Assembly: GCF_001544875.2 (NCBI RefSeq)
Contig: NZ_FCOA02000018.1
Coordinates: forward strand, 1-64,000
From: Caballeronia hypogeia
GTDB taxonomy: Bacteria > Pseudomonadota > Gammaproteobacteria > Burkholderiales > Burkholderiaceae
Length of the DNA: 64,000 bases
Reading direction: 5' to 3'
The notes beneath the pieces are model-generated. The model did not search any database and had not been told where the DNA came from. It saw only the letters and a list, made by a program, of their open reading frames with translations. Made by a program: the position numbers and the translations under genes. Shown here piece by piece: positions 52,476-61,961 of the stretch. Position 1 is the stretch's first letter. The number at the start of each line of letters is the position of its first letter.

Positions 52476-54110
52476 TCAGCGTTTCAAGGCCTTGCGCGCG
52501 CGTTCGATCAACGCGGACGTCGACGAATCGTGCTTCTTCGGATCAGCCGATGCAGCCGTGATATCGGCCTCGACGACCTTGCCGAGAATCTTGCCGAGTT
52601 CCACGCCCCACTGATCGAACGAGTTGACGTCCCACACGGTGCCTTGCACGAGCACCTTGTGCTCGTACAGCGCGATCAGCGCGCCGAGCGACTGCGGCGT
52701 GAGCGCATCGAGCATGATGGTCGTGGTCGGGCGGTTGCCAGGGAAGCTCAGATGCGTCGCGAGCTCTTCCTTGCCGGGACCGGCGACCTTCTTCGCTTCT
52801 TCGAGTGTGCGTCCGAGCATCAGCGCCTCGCTCTGCGCGAAGCAGTTCGCCAGCAGCTTCGCGTGATGGTCGACGAGCGGATGCTCCGGCGTCAGCAAGG
52901 CGATGAAGTCGATCGGGATGATCGTCGGACCCTGATGCAGCATCTGAAAGAACGCGTGCTGGCCGTTCGTGCCCGGCTCGCCCCAGATGACGGCGGCGGT
53001 CGGATAGTCGACCATCTTGCCGTCGAGACGCGCGGACTTGCCGTTGCTCTCCATTTCCAGTTGCTGGAGATACGACGGCAGATAATGAAGCGCCTGCGAA
53101 TACGGCGCGATCAGATCGCTTTGCGAGCCGAAGAAGTTGCGATACCAGATGCCGATCATGCCCATCAGCACGGGCAGGTTCTTGTCGAGCGGCGCGGTGC
53201 GGAAGTGCTGATCCATCGCGTCGGCGCCTTGCAAAAGCGCGTCGAAGTTCTTCGGACCGACCGACAACATGATCGACAGACCCACCGCCGACCACAGCGA
53301 ATAGCGCCCGCCGACCCAGTCCCACATCTCGAAGATGTTTTCCTTCGCGATACCGAACTTCGTCACTTCCGCCGGATTCGCAGACACGCCGACGAAGTGC
53401 TTCGACAACTGATCTTCCGGGCAGCCGGACTTGAGAAACCAGTCGCGCATGGAGTGCGCGTTGGTCATCGTCTCCAGCGTGGTGAAGGTCTTCGAGACGA
53501 CGATCGCGAGCGTCTCTTCGGCATCGATCTGTTGCAGCACGTTCCAGAGATCCGCGCCATCGACGTTGGAGACGAAATGCGTGTCCAGTTCCTTCGATGC
53601 GAGATGATGCAGTGCGTGCACGACCATCTTCGGCCCGAGATCCGAACCGCCGATGCCGATATTCACCACGTGACGGATGCGCTTGCCCGTATAGCCGGTC
53701 CACGAGCCGTCGCGGACCTTGTCCGAGAAGGCGGCCATCTTGGCCTTTTCCTTCTGCACTTGTTCGTGAAAGGGCGCATCGGGCGACTGCGAGCGCAGGG
53801 CGGTATGCAGCACGGCGCGATGCTCGGTGATATTGACGATATCGCCGCGGAACATCGCGTCGCGGCGTTCGGTGACGCCCGCCTGCTGCGCGACCTCGAC
53901 GAGCAGCTTGAGGGTTTCGTCCTTGACGCGGTTCTTGGAGAAGTCGATCGAGAGGCCGCCGCCTTCGAAGGTCAGGCGCTCGGCGCGCGTCGGCTGCGTG
54001 TCGTTCTGCGGCGCGAACCAGTCGCGCAGGCGCTCGCCGGAGATGGCATCGTAGTGCGACTGGAGCGCCGACCAGGCAGGAAGCGAATTGAGCATCGAGG
54101 TTTGGGTCAT
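52476..54110 (-). CDS. pgi: Glucose-6-phosphate isomerase
   Basis: Pgi interconverts glucose 6-phosphate and fructose 6-phosphate. The 544-residue protein shows both family signatures, around [17 protein letters not shown] and [16 protein letters not shown], plus [20 protein letters not shown] and the C-terminal [15 protein letters not shown]. Length is standard for the bacterial type. The start [10 protein letters not shown] at 54110 lies before a 212-base gap with no gene; AGTATA on the plus strand at 54247-54252 could be the -10 box on the minus strand. Confidence 0.96.
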   Translation of the reverse strand: MTQTSMLNSLPAWSALQSHYDAISGERLRDWFAPQNDTQPTRAERLTFEGGGLSIDFSKNRVKDETLKLLVEVAQQAGVTERRDAMFRGDIVNITEHRAVLHTALRSQSPDAPFHEQVQKEKAKMAAFSDKVRDGSWTGYTGKRIRHVVNIGIGGSDLGPKMVVHALHHLASKELDTHFVSNVDGADLWNVLQQIDAEETLAIVVSKTFTTLETMTNAHSMRDWFLKSGCPEDQLSKHFVGVSANPAEVTKFGIAKENIFEMWDWVGGRYSLWSAVGLSIMLSVGPKNFDALLQGADAMDQHFRTAPLDKNLPVLMGMIGIWYRNFFGSQSDLIAPYSQALHYLPSYLQQLEMESNGKSARLDGKMVDYPTAAVIWGEPGTNGQHAFFQMLHQGPTIIPIDFIALLTPEHPLVDHHAKLLANCFAQSEALMLGRTLEEAKKVAGPGKEELATHLSFPGNRPTTTIMLDALTPQSLGALIALYEHKVLVQGTVWDVNSFDQWGVELGKILGKVVEADITAASADPKKHDSSTSALIERARKALKR

Positions 54111-54322
54111 GAGCGGTCCGTTAGTCTGAGGGTGACAGAGGAATACGTTCGTGCGATTGCGGCCCGGCTTGCCTGTGCTTGCCTAATGCGTATGTTTGGT
54201 GAACGCGACTAAACACTGAGCGGCCGCGGTTGCCCGAATCAAAAAGAGTATAGCGACGATGCGTGAACGGATGCTTGCAACGCGTCACGCGGGTCGGATC
54301 ATGCAGTGGGCTTGCGGCGCTG

Positions 54323-55885
54323 TCAGTTTCGCGCATGCTCCGCGTAAAAGCGCCGGTTGATGAGCGTACGCACGGCAGGCGCGAGTTCGCCCGCGGTGAG
54401 GCCTGCCGGGCCGACGCCGTCGTCGGTGAGCGTCTGCGCGGCGAGGCCATGCAGCCAGACGCCTGCGAGCGCCGCTTCGTAGGCCGGCAGCTTTTGCGCG
54501 AGCAATGCTCCGATCAATCCGCCGAGCACGTCGCCGGTGCCGCCTGTCGCGAGGCCCGCGTTGCCGGTCGGATTCACCGCGACGCGGCCATCGGGCGATG
54601 CGATCACCGTGCCCGAGCCTTTCAGCACCACGATCGCCCCGTAGCGCGCCGCGAGTTGCCGCGCCGCCGCGATGCGATCGGCCTGCACGGCTTTTGCATC
54701 GGTATTGAGCAGACGCGCGGCTTCGAGCGGATGCGGAGTCAGAATGCACGGATCGCCTTGCGAACCACGCGCGGCGACCGCGGACGCGAGCGCCTCGTCC
54801 TGCGCGATCAGATTGAGCGCGTCGGCATCGAGCAGCTTGGGGACGTCGAGCTTCAGAACATCGCCGAGGATCTGTTTCGCGTGTTCGCTCGTGCCCATGC
54901 CGCAACCGACCGACAGCGCATCCATCCTGTCGAGCTTCAGGTCGTCGGCGTGATGCAGCATCAGCTCCGGATGCGGCGGATCGTAAGGCGGAAAGCCTTC
55001 GCCCAGAAACGCGACATGCACCTTGCCCGCGCCACCGTAGAGGGCCATGCGCGCGGCGAGGATCGGCGCGCCGCACATGCCCGTGTCGCCGCCGATCACC
55101 GCGAGCGAGCCGAACGTGCCCTTGTTGGTCGCGTTGTCGCGCGGCGGCATGCACGCGGCGAACAGCGCGGGTGCGTCGAGCACGATCGAGGGCGCCGCGC
55201 CTGCTTCGATCTCAAGCGTCGAGACGAACAGCCGGCCGCTCAGATCCCGGCCTTGCGACGTGAAATGCCCCGGCTTCGCGCCGATGAACGTGATGGTGTC
55301 GGTCGCGCGCACGGCTTCGCCGCCGTTCACGGGCGCGCCGGTGTCGCTGTTCAGGCCGCTCGGCACGTCGAGCGCGAGCACTCGGCCGAAGCTGCGCGAC
55401 CGGCGCGTCAGGCGCGCGGCGATGTCCGCGAACACGCCTTCCAGCGGCCGCGTGAGGCCAATGCCGAACATGCCGTCGACGAGCCAGCCGAAGTCATCGA
55501 ACGAGGCGGGCGGCGCGCTCTCGATCGGCACGCCCGCCGCGCGCGCCGTGTCCAGCGCCCAGCGCGCGTCGTCGGGCTTGACCTCGACGGGCATGCACAC
55601 TCGCACGGCGAACCCCGCGCGATGCAGACGCTCCGCCATCACGAGTGCGTCGCCACCGTTGTTGCCGGGGCCCGCCGCGAGCCACACCGGCTGCGCGCGC
55701 GTTTCGGGATCGTGCTCGCAGGCGTCGATGAGACATTGGGCGGCTGCCGCGCCGGCGCGCGCCATCAGCGTATGCGGCGGCAATGCGGCAGCCGCGCGCG
55801 CTTCGAGCGTACGCAGCTCGGCCAGTGTCAGCAGTGCGAGCGGGTCGTCTTTCGGGGTGAAGTAGGGAGAGCGGGCAGCGGTCAT
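54323..55885 (-). CDS. nnr: Bifunctional NAD(P)H-hydrate epimerase / ADP-dependent dehydratase
   Basis: The 520-residue protein repairs hydrated NAD(P)H. The N-terminal YjeF epimerase domain (about 1-235) shows RAGAAAAQCLIDACE and LAAGPGNNGGDALVMAERL, then VDGMFGIGLTRPLEG. The C-terminal ADP-dependent dehydratase domain (about 250-515), a ribokinase-like fold, shows GGDTGMCGAPILAARMALYG and GNAGLATGGTGDVLGGLIGA, where GTGD carries the catalytic acid. Both halves are intact. The gene is downstream of the oxidase gene on the same strand (83 bases) and upstream of pgi. Confidence 0.94.
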   Translation of the reverse strand: MTAARSPYFTPKDDPLALLTLAELRTLEARAAAALPPHTLMARAGAAAAQCLIDACEHDPETRAQPVWLAAGPGNNGGDALVMAERLHRAGFAVRVCMPVEVKPDDARWALDTARAAGVPIESAPPASFDDFGWLVDGMFGIGLTRPLEGVFADIAARLTRRSRSFGRVLALDVPSGLNSDTGAPVNGGEAVRATDTITFIGAKPGHFTSQGRDLSGRLFVSTLEIEAGAAPSIVLDAPALFAACMPPRDNATNKGTFGSLAVIGGDTGMCGAPILAARMALYGGAGKVHVAFLGEGFPPYDPPHPELMLHHADDLKLDRMDALSVGCGMGTSEHAKQILGDVLKLDVPKLLDADALNLIAQDEALASAVAARGSQGDPCILTPHPLEAARLLNTDAKAVQADRIAAARQLAARYGAIVVLKGSGTVIASPDGRVAVNPTGNAGLATGGTGDVLGGLIGALLAQKLPAYEAALAGVWLHGLAAQTLTDDGVGPAGLTAGELAPAVRTLINRRFYAEHARN

Positions 55886-55968
55886 GGCGGCGAGTGAAGG
55901 CGTGCTTCGAGGTTCGGGTCTTGCAGAAAACCCGGCACCGCCCGCAGCAATCGTGCGCGCCGTTGCCG

Positions 55969-57261
55969 CTAGAAGCGTTCGATGCTCAACGCGGCGATGG
56001 TGTCGGCCGGAACGTCGGGCGTGATGCCGGAGACGAGATCCGCGATCACTTTAGCAGACCCACACGCGAGTCCCCAGCCCGCCGGGCCGTGCGCCGCGTT
56101 GACGAAGAGCCGCGGATGCCGGGTCGCGCCGACGACCGGCAGCCCGTCCACCGAGATGAGCCGGAGTCCTTCCCAAGCCCGCGCGGCGGATACGCGCGCC
56201 GCGCCCGGAACCCAGTCGTGCGTGCCCTGGCCGAGCAGGTCGAGCGCACGGCGCGACAATCCGGCGTCGAGCGGTTTGTCGGCTTTCGATGCGCTCTGGA
56301 ACACGCCCGCGCCAGCGACGCGCAAGCGCTGGTTCACGCGCGTCATCGTGATGCGTTTGGTCGAATCGACGACCGTCAGATGCGGCGCGCGCTCCTCGTA
56401 GGCCACGGGCGCGGTGAGCGTATGCACGCGCAGCGCGTACAGCGCATTCGGCTGCTTGCCGCCGCCGGCGAGCGCGGGCGTGCCGGTGCCCGCCGTGACG
56501 ACGATCGCATCGGCGGTGATTACTTCGATGTCGGAGCTGCGCTTTTTGCCTTCGCCCGGCTCGGCGAGTTCGACGGCCGCGCGCGCGCCTTCGAGACGCA
56601 CGCCCACCGCCTCGCGATGCATGCGGAACTGCACGCCGCCGTCCTCCAGAACCTGCTTGAGCTGTTTGGTGAAGAGCGGGCAGTTCGCGGTGCGCTCGTC
56701 GGGCAGCAGCACGCCGCCCGCGAATTCGGGATCATCCGGCACCGAGGGCTCCACGGCGACGCATTCCTCGGGCGTCAGCACGCGGTGCGGCACGCCGAAA
56801 CGTTTGAGCAGATCGATGGCCGGTTGCGCATCCTCGAGCTCGCGCGGCTGGCGAAACACATGCAGCACGCCGCGCCGCTGCTCGAATTCCAGCTCCAGCG
56901 CGGTTTCGATGTCGGCGAGCACCTGGCGTGACATCTCGACGAGCGGCTGCAGCAGCGCGTAACGCGCCGCGAAGGCCTCGGGATCGCGCAGCGTCGCCAG
57001 TTGCTTCAGGAAATCGCGCGCGACGGAATCGAAGCCGGTCTTGACCAGCATGCCGCTTTGCTTCGCGCGGTTCGACGCCATGAAGGTCGGGCCAAACCAG
57101 ACATCGAGCGAAGAGGGCAGCAGCGCGCCGCCCTGGCCGTACGTGGCGCCCTGGGCGACGGTCGCGTGGCGTTCGACCACACAGACGCTGTGGCCCGCCG
57201 CGTGCAGTTGATGAGCGGTGGCGATGCCGGCGATTCCTCCGCCGATGACGATGACATCCAT
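55969..57261 (-). CDS. DadA-type D-amino acid dehydrogenase / FAD-dependent oxidoreductase
   Basis: The 430-residue protein starts directly with the FAD-binding strand MDVIVIGGGIAGIATAHQLH and belongs to the DAO/DadA family, which oxidises amino acids and passes electrons to quinones. Further features are VVERHATVAQGATYGQGGAL, FLKQLATLRDPEAFAARYAL and the C-terminal FAD contacts VNAAHGPAGWGLACGSAKVI. The start at 57261 is clear from the GGGIAG motif; a longer frame upstream has no similarity. No amino-acid racemase gene is adjacent, so the substrate is not certain. It is divergent from purL. Confidence 0.88.
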   Translation of the reverse strand: MDVIVIGGGIAGIATAHQLHAAGHSVCVVERHATVAQGATYGQGGALLPSSLDVWFGPTFMASNRAKQSGMLVKTGFDSVARDFLKQLATLRDPEAFAARYALLQPLVEMSRQVLADIETALELEFEQRRGVLHVFRQPRELEDAQPAIDLLKRFGVPHRVLTPEECVAVEPSVPDDPEFAGGVLLPDERTANCPLFTKQLKQVLEDGGVQFRMHREAVGVRLEGARAAVELAEPGEGKKRSSDIEVITADAIVVTAGTGTPALAGGGKQPNALYALRVHTLTAPVAYEERAPHLTVVDSTKRITMTRVNQRLRVAGAGVFQSASKADKPLDAGLSRRALDLLGQGTHDWVPGAARVSAARAWEGLRLISVDGLPVVGATRHPRLFVNAAHGPAGWGLACGSAKVIADLVSGITPDVPADTIAALSIERF

Positions 57262-57576
57262 GACTATTTGTGCCAGAAGGCGCGAGATTGCGATGCTGCA
57301 CGGCGCAGCGCGGGCGGATGCGCCCGGCGCCACGCGTGTCGGTGGTAAAACGGACGGGTGCCGGACCCGAAGAAAGCGCGCCATGATAGCGCCAAAATCG
57401 TTTGCGGGGGACCGCTCGCGGCGGCCTGCCGACGGCCTCACGCCCGCTGGCGCCGCGGCCGCGGGCCTCCACCGCCACGATTTCAGGATACGCAACCCAA
57501 GGTTGCGCGATCCCGGGCCGCAGCGGCGGGGCGGTTGAAGCGGGGCGCTCAGGCCGATTTCGAGACGCTTCCGGGT

Positions 57577-57582
57577 TATAAT
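57577..57582 (+). promoter_or_regulatory. purL: Candidate -10 box of purL
   Basis: A perfect TATAAT lies at 57577-57582, but no good -35 hexamer is found 16-18 bases upstream. Transcription from here would give a leader of about 165 bases that includes the TGCAA repeats. Confidence 0.4.
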
Positions 57583-57645
57583 CGCGGTCTTCCTTTCGCC
57601 TCACGCCGCATTGCGTGCTCGAATCCGAATTTGCGGATTTCTGGA

Positions 57646-57702
57646 TTTGCAAAAGTTTTGCAACGTTTTGGGTTTGCAAAGATTCTGCAAAGCGATCTGC
57701 AA
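57646..57702 (+). repeat. Array of five TTGCAA-like repeats in the purL leader
   Basis: TGCAA occurs at 57648, 57659, 57675, 57686 and 57698, mostly inside larger TTTGCAAA or TCTGCAAA units. Spacings are 11, 16, 11 and 12 bases, close to helical turns for most pairs. The stretch is A/T-rich in a GC-rich neighbourhood. It may be a binding array for a regulator or an AU-rich translational element. Confidence 0.5.
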
Positions 57703-57755
57703 AATCGGCGAGCGTCGCGCGAGCGGCACACAGACGTCATCGACGCACCGTCACA

Positions 57756-60700
57756 ATGGCCCACTTCTCGTGTTTCCCCGGCGCTTCGGCCCTCTCCGAT
57801 TTCCGTCAGACCCGCCTCCTCGAAACGCTCGTCCGCATCGACGCGAACATCGTCGGCGTGCGCGGCCAGTTCCTGCACTTCGTCAACTCGTCCGAGCCGC
57901 TCACGGATGAGGACAACGGCCGCATCGAAGCGCTGATGCATTACGGCGCGCCGTTCGAGGAACCGAAGGAGCGCGGCCACGTCGAGACGTTCATGGTCGT
58001 GCCGCGCTTCGGCACGGTCTCGCCGTGGGCGAGCAAGGCCTCCGACATCGCGCATCATTGCGGCCTCACGAAGGTGCGGCGCATCGAGCGCGGCGTCGAG
58101 TACTCGGTGGTCATGAAAAGCGGCTTTCTCGGCGGCAAGAAGGCGCTGTCGGACGAGGCGCGCGCGGCCGTCGCGGATGCGCTGCACGACCGCATGACGG
58201 AAAGCGTGGCCGCCTCGCGCGACCAGGCGCTGCATCTGTTCGACGAACTCCCCGCCAAGCCGTTGCAGACCGTCGACATCATCGGACAGGGACGCGGCGC
58301 GCTCGAAGCCGCCAACGCGGAACTCGGCCTCGCGCTCGCGGACGACGAGATCGACTATCTGGTGAATGCGTTCGAGGACCTCGCGCGCAATCCGAGCGAC
58401 GTCGAACTGATGATGTTCGCGCAGGCCAACAGCGAGCATTGCCGCCACAAGATCTTCAACGGCGAATGGACCATCGACGGCGAGAAGCAGGACATGTCGC
58501 TGTTTCAGATGATCCGCAACACGGAAAAGCTGAATCACGCAGGCACGATCGTCGCGTATTCGGACAATTCGGCGATCATGCAGGGCGGCATGGCGGAGCG
58601 CTGGTTCCCGCGCGGCGCCGACGAGCAATATCAGCGACACGTGGAAATGACGCACACGCTGATGAAGGTCGAGACGCACAATCACCCGACCGCGATTTCC
58701 CCGTTCGCGGGCGCGGCGACGGGCTCCGGCGGCGAAATCCGCGACGAAGGCGCGACCGGCCGCGGCGCGCGTCCGAAGGCGGGTCTCGCGGGCTTCACAG
58801 TGTCGAATCTCGATCTGCCGGACGCGCGCGCGAAATGGGAAAACGCGCGTGATTCCGCTGTGCCGCTCGGCTCGCGTAATCCGTCGGAGACGCATGAGCC
58901 GTATGGCCGACCAGACCGCATCGCGTCGCCGCTGCAGATCATGATCGACGGCCCGATCGGCGCCGCCGCGTTCAACAACGAATTCGGCCGTCCGAACCTC
59001 GGCGGCTATTTCCGCACTTACGAGCAGAACGTCGACGGGCGCGTGCGCGGCTATCACAAGCCGATCATGATCGCGGGCGGAATCGGCAATATCTCGGACC
59101 AGCACACGCACAAGAACGATCTGCCGGCGGGCACGCTGCTGATCCAGATCGGCGGGCCGGGCATGCGCATCGGCATGGGCGGCGGCGCGGCGTCGTCGAT
59201 GGCGACGGGCGCGAACACCGCCGAGCTCGACTTCGACTCCGTGCAGCGCGGCAATCCGGAAATCCAGCGCCGCGCGCAGGAAGTCATCAATTCGTGCTGG
59301 CAACTGGGCGAGAACAATCCGATCCTGTCGATCCACGACGTCGGCGCGGGGGGCATTTCGAACGCATTCCCCGAACTCGTCGATGGCGCAGGCAAGGGCG
59401 CGCGCTTCGAACTGCGCAAGGTGCAGCTCGAGGAAAGCGGTCTGTCGCCGCGCGAGATCTGGTCGAACGAAGCGCAAGAGCGCTATGTGCTGGCGATCGC
59501 GCCGGAAGCGCTGCCCGCGTTCCAGGCGATCTGCGAGCGCGAGCGCTGCCCGGTGGCGGTGGTCGGCGTGGCGACCGAAGAACGCCAGTTGAAGCTGATC
59601 GACGACGCCAACGACGGCCAGGAACCCGTCGACATGCCGATGGACGTGCTGCTCGGCAAGCCGCCCAAGATGCATCGCGACGTGAAGCGCGAAAGCGCGC
59701 AGTTCACGCCGGTCGACGTCACCGGCCTGCCGTTGTCCGAAGTCGCGGTCGATGTGCTCAAGCATCCGACAGTCGCGAGCAAGTCGTTCCTCATCACCAT
59801 CGGCGACCGTTCAGTGGGCGGCACGACCGCGCGCGACCAGTTCGTGGGTCCGTGGCAGGTGCCGGTCGCGGATTGCGCCGTGACGACGATGGATTACGTG
59901 GGCTATCGCGGAGAAGCGATGACGATGGCCGAGCGCACGCCGCTCGCCGTCATCGACGCGCCGGCGTCGGGCCGCATGGCGGTGGGCGAGGCGGTGACCA
60001 ACATCGCGGCCGCGCCGATCGAATCGCTGAACAAGCTGAAGCTGTCGGCCAACTGGATGGCCGCGTGCGGCAGCGCCGGCGAAGACGCCGCGCTTTACGA
60101 CACCGTGAAGGCCATCGGCATGGAACTGTGCCCGGCGCTCGGCATCAGCATTCCGGTGGGCAAGGACTCGCTGTCGATGCGCACCAAGTGGCAGGACGCA
60201 CGCGGCGGCGCGCGCGAAGTCGTGTCGCCGGTGTCGCTGATCATTTCCGCGTTCGCGCCGGTCGAGGACGTGCGCGGTCATCTGACGCCGCAACTCGTCG
60301 ACGACACCAACACCGTGCTGATCGCGATCGATCTCGGCCGTGGCCGCAATCGCATGGGCGGCAGCATTCTCGCGCAGGTGACGCAGCAGGTCGGCGACGC
60401 GGTGCCGGACGTGGACGATCCGGAAGACCTCAAGCGCTTCTTCAACGCGATCCAGGCGCTCAACGCCGATGACAAGCTGCTCGCCTACCACGACCGCTCC
60501 GACGGCGGCCTGTGGGCGACGGTCTGCGAGATGGCGTTCGCGGGTCACGTGGGCGTGTCGCTGAACGTCGACATGCTGGCGCTCGACGCCGAGCACGAAT
60601 CCGATTACGGCGACGCCAAGGACTGGGCCAAGCAGACGAGCGGCCGCCGCGAGGACCGCACGATCCGCGCGCTGTTCTCGGAGGAACTGGGCGCGGTGGT

Positions 60701-61793
60701 ACAGGTGCGCGCAGCGGATCGCGACGCGGTGCTGGGCGCGCTGCGCGAGCACGGTTTGTCGGCGTGCGCGCACGTGATCGGCAAGCCGAACAACACGGGC
60801 GCGATCGAAATCTATCGCGATGCGAAGAAGATTTTCGATGCGCCGCGCGTCGAGCTGCATCGCGCGTGGAGCGAGGTGAGCTGGCGCATCGCGCGTCTGC
60901 GTGACAACCCGGCCTGCGCCGACGCCGAGTACGACGCGCTGCTCGACGCCGCCGATCCGGGCATTTCGCCGGTGCTCACGTTCGATCCGGCTGAAGACGT
61001 GGCCGCGCCGTTCATTGCGACGAACAAGCGCCCGCGCGTCGCGATCCTGCGTGAGCAGGGCGTGAACTCGCATCTGGAAACGGCCTACGCGTTCGACCGC
61101 GCCGGTTTCGACGCCCACGACGTCCACATGAGCGATCTGCTCGAAGGGCGCGCCACGCTCGCCGATTTTGCGGGCGCGGTCGCGTGCGGCGGCTTCTCGT
61201 ACGGCGACGTGCTGGGCGCGGGCGAGGGCTGGGCCAAGACCATCCGCTTCAACGCGCAACTGGCGGACATGTTCGCCGCGTTCTTCGGCCGTCCCGACAC
61301 CTTCGCGCTCGGCATCTGCAACGGCTGCCAGATGATGTCGAGTCTGGCGTCGATCATCCCCGGCGCGGACAACTGGCCGAAGTTCACGCGCAACAAGTCG
61401 GAGCAGTTCGAGGCGCGCTTTTCGCTGGTCGAAGTGCAGAGTTCGCCGTCGATCTTCTTCGCCGGCATGGAAGGCTCGCGCATTCCGGTGGCGGTGGCGC
61501 ACGGCGAAGGCTTCGCGGACTTCTCACAGCAGGGCGATCAGGACAAGGCGCTGGTGGCGATGCGTTATGTCGATCATCGCGGCCAGGCAACGGAGCAGTA
61601 TCCGTTCAACCCGAACGGCTCGCCGCGAGGCATCACGTCCGTCACGACGCCCGATGGCCGCTTCACCGTGCTGATGCCGCACATGGAGCGCGTGCATCGC
61701 AACGTGCAGATGAGCTGGACGCCCGACGACTGGACCACCGACGGCAGCCCGTGGCTGCGCGTGTTCCAGAACGCGCGACGCTTCCTCGGCTGA
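57756..61793 (+). CDS. purL: Phosphoribosylformylglycinamidine synthase PurL
   Basis: PurL converts FGAR to FGAM with glutamine and ATP in purine synthesis. The 1345-residue, single-chain form has the N-terminal domain ([20 protein letters not shown]), two AIRS-type halves ([55 protein letters not shown]), and the C-terminal glutaminase domain with the catalytic Cys1188 in [14 protein letters not shown] and His in [11 protein letters not shown]. Start at ATG 57756 is chosen by family N-terminus; an upstream in-frame GTG at 57615 would add 47 residues from the repeat array with no similarity. An intrinsic terminator follows. Confidence 0.96.
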   Translation: MAHFSCFPGASALSDFRQTRLLETLVRIDANIVGVRGQFLHFVNSSEPLTDEDNGRIEALMHYGAPFEEPKERGHVETFMVVPRFGTVSPWASKASDIAHHCGLTKVRRIERGVEYSVVMKSGFLGGKKALSDEARAAVADALHDRMTESVAASRDQALHLFDELPAKPLQTVDIIGQGRGALEAANAELGLALADDEIDYLVNAFEDLARNPSDVELMMFAQANSEHCRHKIFNGEWTIDGEKQDMSLFQMIRNTEKLNHAGTIVAYSDNSAIMQGGMAERWFPRGADEQYQRHVEMTHTLMKVETHNHPTAISPFAGAATGSGGEIRDEGATGRGARPKAGLAGFTVSNLDLPDARAKWENARDSAVPLGSRNPSETHEPYGRPDRIASPLQIMIDGPIGAAAFNNEFGRPNLGGYFRTYEQNVDGRVRGYHKPIMIAGGIGNISDQHTHKNDLPAGTLLIQIGGPGMRIGMGGGAASSMATGANTAELDFDSVQRGNPEIQRRAQEVINSCWQLGENNPILSIHDVGAGGISNAFPELVDGAGKGARFELRKVQLEESGLSPREIWSNEAQERYVLAIAPEALPAFQAICERERCPVAVVGVATEERQLKLIDDANDGQEPVDMPMDVLLGKPPKMHRDVKRESAQFTPVDVTGLPLSEVAVDVLKHPTVASKSFLITIGDRSVGGTTARDQFVGPWQVPVADCAVTTMDYVGYRGEAMTMAERTPLAVIDAPASGRMAVGEAVTNIAAAPIESLNKLKLSANWMAACGSAGEDAALYDTVKAIGMELCPALGISIPVGKDSLSMRTKWQDARGGAREVVSPVSLIISAFAPVEDVRGHLTPQLVDDTNTVLIAIDLGRGRNRMGGSILAQVTQQVGDAVPDVDDPEDLKRFFNAIQALNADDKLLAYHDRSDGGLWATVCEMAFAGHVGVSLNVDMLALDAEHESDYGDAKDWAKQTSGRREDRTIRALFSEELGAVVQVRAADRDAVLGALREHGLSACAHVIGKPNNTGAIEIYRDAKKIFDAPRVELHRAWSEVSWRIARLRDNPACADAEYDALLDAADPGISPVLTFDPAEDVAAPFIATNKRPRVAILREQGVNSHLETAYAFDRAGFDAHDVHMSDLLEGRATLADFAGAVACGGFSYGDVLGAGEGWAKTIRFNAQLADMFAAFFGRPDTFALGICNGCQMMSSLASIIPGADNWPKFTRNKSEQFEARFSLVEVQSSPSIFFAGMEGSRIPVAVAHGEGFADFSQQGDQDKALVAMRYVDHRGQATEQYPFNPNGSPRGITSVTTPDGRFTVLMPHMERVHRNVQMSWTPDDWTTDGSPWLRVFQNARRFLG

Positions 61794-61811
61794 TCGTTTC
61801 GACCTCCCGCA

Positions 61812-61847
61812 AAACACCCCGAAGCTGAAACTTCGGGGTGTTTTTGC
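61812..61847 (+). terminator. Intrinsic terminator of purL
   Basis: A 13-bp stem (61812-61824 with 61831-61843) with a 6-base loop ends in a T-run, 19 bases after the purL stop. Confidence 0.9.
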
Positions 61848-61876
61848 TTTTGCCGCCCGCTTCTAAACTGAAAATT

Positions 61877-61886
61877 GATACGTATC
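61877..61886. promoter_or_regulatory. Palindrome GATACGTATC, site 1 (candidate operator)
   Basis: A perfect 10-bp palindrome with a central CG, 85 bases before the hexosaminidase start. The same 10 bases recur at 62008. A TATAGT at 61915-61920 may be the -10 box, which would put this site about 45 bases upstream of transcription start. Central-CG palindromes are common for LacI-type regulators. Confidence 0.5.
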
Positions 61887-61961
61887 CCAAAATAATCCGG
61901 CTGTAAGTTGCGCGTATAGTCTCCGGCACGCCGCGCTGCGCGGCGGTTTTCCGGAGGAGAT

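Larger units (their letters stand above)
57262..57755. other. 494-base divergent region between dadA-like gene and purL
   Basis: No gene is apparent. It holds a hairpin at 57491-57507 (7-bp stem, 3-base loop), a good -10 box and the TGCAA repeat array, both listed separately. The purL-proximal part is A/T-rich compared with the window average. Confidence 0.5.

Noticed and set aside
57615-57755. Upstream GTG extension of purL
   Set aside because: It would encode Lys/Phe/Cys-rich sequence derived from the TGCAA array, not seen in PurL proteins; ATG 57756 matches the family N-terminus.
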